Of a stretch of 38,629 bases of DNA, positions 33,442-38,629 are shown one piece after another. The notes beneath the pieces are model-generated. The model made no database searches and was not told the DNA's origin. It saw only the letters and a program-made list of their open reading frames with translations. The DNA is from Planctomycetota bacterium (GTDB lineage Bacteria; Planctomycetota; Planctomycetia; Pirellulales; Pirellulaceae), in contig JAPLNJ010000686.1 in the NCBI GenBank assembly GCA_026692885.1, positions 1-38,629 of the forward strand, read 5' to 3'. Each line of letters opens with the position of its first letter. Position 1 is the stretch's first letter. The position numbers were made by a program, and so were the translations under genes.

Positions 33442-36400
33442 CTACTCCTCTTCCAAGATCACCCGGAAGCCAACGTTGAAGACCGGCGCGTAGGGTTCGT
33501 AAGCGAGGCGGAAGGAGGACGTGCAACGCTGCGGCCGATCGTACCAGGAGCCGCCGCGGACGATGCGCCGGCCGGCGGTCGCTAGGTCATTACGGTTGTC
33601 GTCTGCGTACGGATAAGGTCGCTCGACGGAACGCGTCCACTCCCAGACGTTGCCGTGCATGTCGTGCAGTCCCCAGGCGTTCGCTTGATAGGCGCCCACG
33701 TCGACCGAGACCAGACCGCCGTCGTTGAAACGCTCGTCCTTGGGGACCCAGTCGTCGTACTTGTTCGGCTTGGGAATCACGCGGACCGTGATGTACGTGT
33801 CCAGAGCCAATTCACGGAGCTTCAGGTCACCCAGGTTCGCGAACTTGGCGAAGTCGGTGCCCCCGTCGCCGAAGTAGAACGGAGTGGCCGTGCCCGCGCG
33901 GCAGGCCCATTCCCATTGCGCCTCCGTCGGCAGGTTGAACTTGCGGCCCGTCTTCTGGCTGAGCCACCGGCAGAAGTCCAGCGCCTGGTTCCACGTCAGC
34001 CGTACGACTGGCTGGCGGGGCCGATTCACCGGGTAACCATGCATGCCGAACTGGTAGCCATGCATCGTCTCGAAATGGCTATCGTGCTGCGGATCGAACC
34101 GGGCGAATTGTTCGTTGGTCACTTCGCAGCGACCCATCCAGAACGGCTTGTCGATCTTGACGCGGCAAGTCGGCTGCTCATCGGCGGGGCCGGTCGCGTG
34201 ACCCAGGACGAATTCGCCGGCGGGAATCCGGACCAGTTCCAGTTGGACCTGTTCGTCCAGCTTGATCGTGCGTCGCGATTGATCCGGCGCCCCTTGCCGA
34301 CGCTGAGCCTCCGAGGCATCGAACGGCCAACCGGGGCAGGTGACAGGCTGAGCTGCAGTTGATGGAGTGGGCAGCGTTCTCTCGCGATTCGGCGTGGCTG
34401 CCGACGGTGAGGCGGAATTAGTCGCCGCGGGGATCGCCTCGGGATCGTCGTCGATCCGAGCGTAGCGTTTCAGCAATTCCCGTTTCCGCGCCGCCAGCGG
34501 CTTGACCGTCGCTGCTCCGACAATCTCTGACCAGGTGCCGTGGTAGGGAGCGTTCAAATCGATCCACGTGACTAACCGCTCCCAGTCCACGGCGTCCAGT
34601 TGGACGCCGTAGTGTCCTTTGCGCAGGATCTGCACCAGCTCCGTCGCTTCCGCGTGGAACTCCATCGGCGCCAGTAGATGGATGTCGCTCTCGATTCCCG
34701 GTCGGCGGACGAACCGGTGGAGTTCAGCGTACGGCACCGAGAATTTCCCGCCCACGGTCGGGCTGACGTGCCCGGCGATGTCGGAGCTCCAATCCGTGAT
34801 CTTCTGGCTCCCGCGCAGGTCGGCCAAGCGTGAGCCGTCCGGGCGCGGCTGGTCGTTGTGGCAACTTACGCAGTGTTTGTCCAGCACGGGCTGCACTTCA
34901 CGGTGGAAGGCAAAGCCTCGCGTCGGGCCCTGCCAAGGCTCGATCTCGGACGGCGCGCGCCGAGCCGCCAGTGTCGGTTGGTTCGGCGGACCAGTGTTCT
35001 GCTTGTCGTGGCACCCGATGCAAGAGAGGATCTCGCCGGGCATGGCCGTGAACCAGCTGCGCATCAACTGCAGGGCTTGGCCGTTGGCGTCCAAGGGCTG
35101 CACGGAAATGGGCGTGTTGGCGGGGACGCGGAAGGCGGCCGAACCGTCGTCCTCGACCGGCACCGTTCCCAGGACCCGCTTGATGTCCCACGGCCCGTCC
35201 ATACCGATCGCGCCCAACAGTCCGCCCATGCCGCGGTAGCTGAAATGGTAGGTGAACAGGCGGAGCCGCTTGACCGTGCCGCGCGGGATGTTTTTCAACC
35301 CGCCGCCCCGGTAAACGTCGGCCATGTACACCACCGCATCCGTTCGCTGCGGGTCGACACGATCGGTCAGGCTGGGCGGAGTGGGTGTCGGCTGGAGGGG
35401 GATCGGTTCGAGCAGCGCGTATCCCGGCGACTCTTTCAGCAGCAGCAGGTTGTCGAACACATCGACCAGATAGATGCCCCAAAGCGAGTTGGGCGAGAGC
35501 TTGGCCGAAACCAGAAAATACTTTCCACTCAGCGGGTAGGGATGCAGGAACTGCGGCCAGACGCCGTCCGCCAGTTGGTCGCGGATGAGCGGCTCGACCC
35601 GCCGGCCATGACCGGGAATCTCCTGCACCACGCTCTCCGCCTCGAGCCGCCCGCGAGCCGGGTCCAGGATCAGCAAGCGCCCGCTGCGGACATTCCCATG
35701 ATGCCCCGTGGCGACACCCACAACCTGCGTGGGATGGCCCGGAATCGGCTTGGCATAGAAGAACGAGTTGGGGAAGTACGAGTTGCTGCTCAGGTACTCC
35801 ATCTGCCCCGTGCCGTCCGGATTCATGTGGAACAGGCGGCGCGAATGCGCGTGCGGCAGATCGGTATATTCCCAGCGCAGGTACAGCACGCGGCCATTGT
35901 TCAGCACCGTGGGGCACCAGTTGTGTTCCTGATCCACGGTCAGCTGGCGGATCGAGCCGGCCTGATCCGCCAGGTAGAGGTTCGTCACGTGCGAGCCGCC
36001 GTAGACGCACGGCACGCCGATATAAGGCGCCGTCGAACTGAACAGCAGGCGACCATCCGGCAGGTAGCAGGCGTCGTAGTTGTCGACGTCCGGCTCATGA
36101 ATCAGCGGCAGTTCGCGCGGCTTCGCAGGTGGCGCGGCGGAGTCTCGTCCGGCCAGCGACAACTCGTGCACCTGCCAGCGACCGTTGGCGCCCGGCATCG
36201 AAAACAGCAGCCTGTCGGCAGCAAAGTGCAGGTCGACGTCACCCACGAACCGTCCGGCCGGCGGTTGGTAGAGCGTCGTCAGCGGCGCAGCCGGGCGAAC
36301 CGGCGACAAGACGCACAGCCGATTATCGATCCCGCTGGTGCTAAGGCTCGAGTTGCTCTCCCAGTTACCCGGCAGCCCGATGTTCCCGGTCGAGCGTTCG

Positions 36401-36618
36401 ATCACCAGCAGACGGTCGAATTTCACCAGCGGGTTATCCAGGAGGGCGTCGGACCGCAGTTGCTGGAACTCCTCGGTGAGCTTAGCGAGTCGTTCGGAGG
36501 TCGAGCTATCCGAGCTGACCTGCTGGGCCTTGACGTCTGGCTGGGAAGCCTGAGCCACGGAGGCCTGAGCCACGGAGGCCTGAGCCCCGGAGGCCTGAGC
36601 CACGGAGGCCTGAGCCAC
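33442..36618 (-). CDS. HzsA-related multidomain protein with two CxxCH motifs and a SUMF1-like domain
   Basis: About 1058 residues from the nominal GTG. After AQASV repeats and a coiled coil, residues 65-520 form a beta-propeller-like region related to the hydrazine synthase alpha-subunit middle domain (HNWCPTVLNNGRVLYLRWEY, GMGGLLGAIGMDGPWDIKR). Two c-type haem motifs follow: CIGCH (533-537) and CVSCH (583-587). From about 790 to the end there is a formylglycine-generating enzyme-like domain (SUMF1), with PAGEFVLGHATGPADEQP, LPTEAQWEWACRAGT, HGNVWEWTRS and GGSWYDRPQRCTSSFRLAY. The region of the enzyme's paired active cysteines has only one Cys, so sulfatase maturation is unlikely. It needs export for haem attachment but has no signal peptide, the start lies inside a minisatellite and no ribosome binding site is visible. 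It may be the 3' part of a gene fused to the upstream frame (36506-37654). A redox or sugar-related envelope role is a guess. Confidence 0.85.
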   Translation of the reverse strand: MAQASVAQASGAQASVAQASVAQASQPDVKAQQVSSDSSTSERLAKLTEEFQQLRSDALLDNPLVKFDRLLVIERSTGNIGLPGNWESNSSLSTSGIDNRLCVLSPVRPAAPLTTLYQPPAGRFVGDVDLHFAADRLLFSMPGANGRWQVHELSLAGRDSAAPPAKPRELPLIHEPDVDNYDACYLPDGRLLFSSTAPYIGVPCVYGGSHVTNLYLADQAGSIRQLTVDQEHNWCPTVLNNGRVLYLRWEYTDLPHAHSRRLFHMNPDGTGQMEYLSSNSYFPNSFFYAKPIPGHPTQVVGVATGHHGNVRSGRLLILDPARGRLEAESVVQEIPGHGRRVEPLIRDQLADGVWPQFLHPYPLSGKYFLVSAKLSPNSLWGIYLVDVFDNLLLLKESPGYALLEPIPLQPTPTPPSLTDRVDPQRTDAVVYMADVYRGGGLKNIPRGTVKRLRLFTYHFSYRGMGGLLGAIGMDGPWDIKRVLGTVPVEDDGSAAFRVPANTPISVQPLDANGQALQLMRSWFTAMPGEILSCIGCHDKQNTGPPNQPTLAARRAPSEIEPWQGPTRGFAFHREVQPVLDKHCVSCHNDQPRPDGSRLADLRGSQKITDWSSDIAGHVSPTVGGKFSVPYAELHRFVRRPGIESDIHLLAPMEFHAEATELVQILRKGHYGVQLDAVDWERLVTWIDLNAPYHGTWSEIVGAATVKPLAARKRELLKRYARIDDDPEAIPAATNSASPSAATPNRERTLPTPSTAAQPVTCPGWPFDASEAQRRQGAPDQSRRTIKLDEQVQLELVRIPAGEFVLGHATGPADEQPTCRVKIDKPFWMGRCEVTNEQFARFDPQHDSHFETMHGYQFGMHGYPVNRPRQPVVRLTWNQALDFCRWLSQKTGRKFNLPTEAQWEWACRAGTATPFYFGDGGTDFAKFANLGDLKLRELALDTYITVRVIPKPNKYDDWVPKDERFNDGGLVSVDVGAYQANAWGLHDMHGNVWEWTRSVERPYPYADDNRNDLATAGRRIVRGGSWYDRPQRCTSSFRLAYEPYAPVFNVGFRVILEEE

Positions 36619-37654
36619 GGAGGGAGACTAGCAGCTCAGAGTGAATTTTCTTCAGCGACTCAAGTCGCTGCAGATACGCGCCGCCTCGGGCGTAACGCGC
36701 CCCGAACGTGGCGCTCAAATCGCCGATCGCCAGCTCCAGCGACTTCCACTGCTGCTCCGGTACGCCCGGTTTGGCAGGTTGTGCGCCGGGCCGCGGCTTC
36801 ACGACGATTTTCTGCCACTGGCTGGCATCGCCCAGATAGGCCAGGATGTTGCGGGTCAGCCGTTCCAGATTCGCTCGGTGAGCGTTTCCCGCATGACTGT
36901 AATGTGGCAAACGCCAGCCGAGCACGATCACTCGCCCGGGACCCATTTGGTACTCGACCAGCGGGTTTTCGTCGCCGCAATTGGCGCGAGCCAACAACAT
37001 TCCCGTGGTTGGGCCGCCGGACCCAGCGAAATCCGCGTACGCGGGGAAACCTGCGTCCGTGATCGGGCTGCCGTCCAAGGCACCGCTGGAGGAGAGCCCG
37101 CGGAAGATCGGGTGCGTGGTCTCCATCGCAATTAGCTGCGCGAAGTAGGCATCCTGCCCACCGTTGCCGCGTCGCGGGGCAGCCGGTTCAAGCCCCATGG
37201 TGTGCACCACGGCCAGCCCTGCTCCGGACAAGAACAACCGACCGCCGCCCGTGACGAACTTGCGGAGCATGGGAAACGACCGAGCGCCGTGAACGGCCGT
37301 CTGGCTGCTCGTATCGCCTTCGTGGTACCAGAGTACCTGGAACCGCTCGAGCGGCACGTCTTGACCTTGGGCGTCGACAAACGTCCCGTCGGACGGAACC
37401 AGGACCAGTTTCGCCGCACCGAGCTTGGCCGCCAATTCCCACGCGGCCCGCGCCTCCGGTCCGAGCTTGTCGGACGCCGCCGCGGCTGCGAGAAAGCCGA
37501 CGGCAGACTCGGCCGCCGCGACGCCAGAGACCATCCAGGTCACGAACACGAGGACCGCGAGTGTCTGGCGGCAGCCGACTCGCCACCCGGCCCAGCGACA
37601 TCCCCGAAACCGTCGCTGAGGTGGCGAAAGACGTTCGCTGGCTTTCGACTTCAT
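36506..37654 (-). CDS. Exported ThuA/DUF4960-like protein, overlapping the HzsA-related frame
   Basis: 382 aa with a signal peptide: a basic start, the hydrophobic run TLAVLVFVTWMVSGVAAA and a likely cut after AAA. The body has a class I glutamine amidotransferase-like/ThuA fold (LVLVPSDGTFVDAQG, FQVLWYHEGD, FVTGGGRLFLSGAGLAVVHT, THPIFRGL, GRVIVLGWRLPHYSHAGNAH). It then enters a coiled coil (YLQRLESLKKIHSELLVSL), five LRGSG repeats from the minisatellite, and an odd tail ending FPARRQGPAGQLG. The last 113 bp overlap the HzsA-related frame, offset by one base. The abrupt end and the continuing coiled coil in the other frame suggest that the natural product continues into that frame. Start 37654 has gaggg upstream. 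Confidence 0.82.
   Translation of the reverse strand: MKSKASERLSPPQRRFRGCRWAGWRVGCRQTLAVLVFVTWMVSGVAAAESAVGFLAAAAASDKLGPEARAAWELAAKLGAAKLVLVPSDGTFVDAQGQDVPLERFQVLWYHEGDTSSQTAVHGARSFPMLRKFVTGGGRLFLSGAGLAVVHTMGLEPAAPRRGNGGQDAYFAQLIAMETTHPIFRGLSSSGALDGSPITDAGFPAYADFAGSGGPTTGMLLARANCGDENPLVEYQMGPGRVIVLGWRLPHYSHAGNAHRANLERLTRNILAYLGDASQWQKIVVKPRPGAQPAKPGVPEQQWKSLELAIGDLSATFGARYARGGAYLQRLESLKKIHSELLVSLRGSGLRGSGLRGSGLRGSGLRGSGFPARRQGPAGQLG
36549..36623 (-). repeat. Five 15-bp minisatellite units in the gene overlap
   Basis: CCTGAGCCACGGAGG is repeated at 36549, 36564, 36579 (one A-to-C change), 36594 and 36609. Read on the minus strand it encodes LRGSG in the upstream frame and AQASV in the downstream frame. 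Fifteen is a multiple of three, so copy number changes leave both frames intact. Confidence 0.95.
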
Positions 37655-37726
37655 GGAACCATCCCTCGATTTTAGAAAGTCTCGCTAGAAGCTCGCGCGG
37701 TCTGATTGTACAGAAGGATCTGGCGG

Positions 37727-37780
37727 TTCACAAACGAAACACACGCGGAGATGTTCACAAACGGAACGCACGCGGAGATG
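37727..37780. repeat. Tandem duplication of a 27-bp unit
   Basis: Copies at 37727-37753 and 37754-37780 begin ttcacaaacg and end acgcggagatg, differing at two positions. It lies in the leader of the ThuA-like gene, directly before the palindrome at 37794. Confidence 0.85.
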
Positions 37781-37793
37781 CTGTGAAAGAATC

Positions 37794-37851
37794 GTAGGGT
37801 GGGCTGTGCCCACCACAACTGCCGGTGCCTGGTGGGCGCAGCCCACCCTAC
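37794..37851. repeat. 22-bp inverted repeat (GTAGGGTGGGCTGTGCCC type)
   Basis: Arms 37794-37815 and 37830-37851 pair with a single mismatch around a 14-nt loop. This GTAGGGTGGGC...GCCCACCCTAC hairpin has the look of a dispersed bacterial palindromic repeat. The surrounding 37655-38175 gap has no convincing gene. Confidence 0.85.
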
Positions 37852-38090
37852 ACCTTGTGGCGAGACAGACGCAGAGATTCTGTGGCGTGTCAGTCGCCCT
37901 CGCGAAACACGCAACTTCCAAACGGACGCGTCGGTCTGGGCTGCCCGGCCTGGTGGCTGGCGGCGGTACGCCACGTCGCGATCCAGACCCCAACGCCGGC
38001 GCGGAAGGTAGAACTCCACGCGGCCTGAACGGCCACGCGTCGCAAGTCACTCGTGAGCGTACTCTTCAGGCTGAGGGCTAGGTGGTAAGG

Positions 38091-38136
38091 CGGATTGGCA
38101 CTTCGGCCCGAAACATCGGGCCGAAGTGCCAATCCG
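38091..38136. repeat. Perfect 20-bp hairpin
   Basis: Arms CGGATTGGCACTTCGGCCCG (38091-38110) and its exact complement (38117-38136) enclose a 6-nt loop. It lies 39 bp after the stop of the partial TPR gene, so it could also stop transcription, but no T-run follows. The outer part matches the hairpin at 16297-16319. Confidence 0.9.
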
Positions 38137-38175
38137 TCCTACGGTCAAACTACGGACTTGTTCTTTTCCAGCCGC

Positions 38176-38629
38176 TTACGGTGGTGCAGGCGAGCCGGGC
38201 GTGGATGTAGGCTGCTCCATTTTCAGTTCTTCGGCCCGGACTCGCAGATCCTTTTGCCATTGCATCAGCTGCAACTGCCAACTGGCATACTTGGCGACGG
38301 TTTCGTCCCCTTTCAACTTCGCGTTGACGATTTCGGAATAAAGCCGCATGGCTTCGTCAAGCTTCCCCTGATTCCGTAGACACGTGGCGATCATGTACTG
38401 GACCAATAAACCGTCCTGCACCTCTTGCTGTTCCGGGGGAATCCTCTGAAAAGCCGCCATTGCTTGTTCGTAGTCGGCGGCCCGAAAATACGCTTTTCCT
38501 ACTGCCATCTGGTCGACAGCAGGGGACGGACCAACCGCAGGCCCAAGCTGCCCCAGTCCTTTGGCGCGGCCTTCTAAATCCTTTCGCCGTTGGAGCAAAC
38601 GCAGTTGCCAACCAGCGTACTTGGCAATG
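38176..38629 (-). CDS. TPR/tol-pal YbgF-like protein, C-terminal part, 5' end outside window
   Basis: The minus-strand frame is open to the last base of the window, so the start lies beyond it; about 150 residues are visible. They contain TPR-like helices (AVGKAYFRAADYEQAMAAFQ, VQYMIATCLRNQGKLDEAMR). A repeated motif appears twice: IAKYAGWQLRLLQRRKDLE at the window edge and VAKYASWQLQLMQWQKDLR near the end, about 105 residues apart. This implies a larger repeat unit of TPR plus this helix. The protein ends with a Pro/Ser-rich tail. It is on the same strand as the ThuA-like gene but separated by 521 bp with palindromes. Function unknown; a protein-interaction role is likely. Confidence 0.8.
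   Translation of the reverse strand, partial: IAKYAGWQLRLLQRRKDLEGRAKGLGQLGPAVGPSPAVDQMAVGKAYFRAADYEQAMAAFQRIPPEQQEVQDGLLVQYMIATCLRNQGKLDEAMRLYSEIVNAKLKGDETVAKYASWQLQLMQWQKDLRVRAEELKMEQPTSTPGSPAPP

Noticed and set aside
34858..37062. Plus-strand frame of 734 residues opposite the HzsA-related gene
   Set aside because: The Arg/His/Gln-rich translation has no domains, while the minus strand carries clear SUMF1 and CxxCH motifs.

Overview
The window looks like chromosomal DNA from a planctomycete, probably of the Pirellulales type. Four cues point this way. Large secreted proteins carry the N-terminal LEPR-like sorting motif (for example LEALESRFLLS, LESLESRLLM, FERLEDRCLLS) and C-terminal dockerin-type Ca-binding repeats. 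There is a serine/threonine kinase fused to TPR repeats beside an ECF sigma factor. There is an HzsA-related cytochrome/SUMF1 protein. Intergenic regions are full of large palindromic repeats. All family names come from reading the translations and from memory of the families; no search was run.

Layout. Bases 2-2995 hold the 3' part of a giant secreted dockerin protein (+). Bases 3000-4430 are a junction zone with tandem 11-bp repeats, a large palindrome, a 3' tRNA fragment with its terminator, and a truncated tyrosine recombinase: the left edge of a genomic island. Bases 4661-9888 are a compact four-gene operon (+): a C5 DNA methyltransferase, a phosphoribosyltransferase-like protein, a large AAA ATPase of ORC/CDC6-like type and an unrecognised protein with Rossmann-like motifs. 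It is followed by a flavin-dependent thymidylate synthase (ThyX) and a decayed transposase. tRNA-Lys(CTT) (-) at 12115-12187 lies at the right edge. The same palindromic repeat family is present on both sides (3625-3750 and 12692-12833).

From 12883 to the end every gene is on the minus strand. Two neighbouring LEPR/dockerin proteins (beta-helix-like and NHL-repeat) share their 5' leader, C-terminal module and 3' flank. Then, in transcription order, come a TPR lipoprotein (33184-31127), a Ser/Thr kinase with TPRs (31108-27353), a 2110-residue FG-GAP protein with a C-terminal membrane anchor (27332-21000) and an ECF sigma factor (20943-20365), packed like an operon. Upstream of these are a ThuA/DUF4960-like exported protein and an HzsA-related/SUMF1 protein that overlap out of frame across a 15-bp minisatellite, and a partial TPR protein at the window end.

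The best candidate for an unusual system is the 4661-9888 operon. PRTase-like plus ORC/CDC6-like ATPase pairs are, as I recall, predicted components of prokaryotic conflict systems. Here the pair sits in a tRNA-associated island with a methyltransferase, an uncharacterised fourth gene and a ThyX. Defence function is inference.
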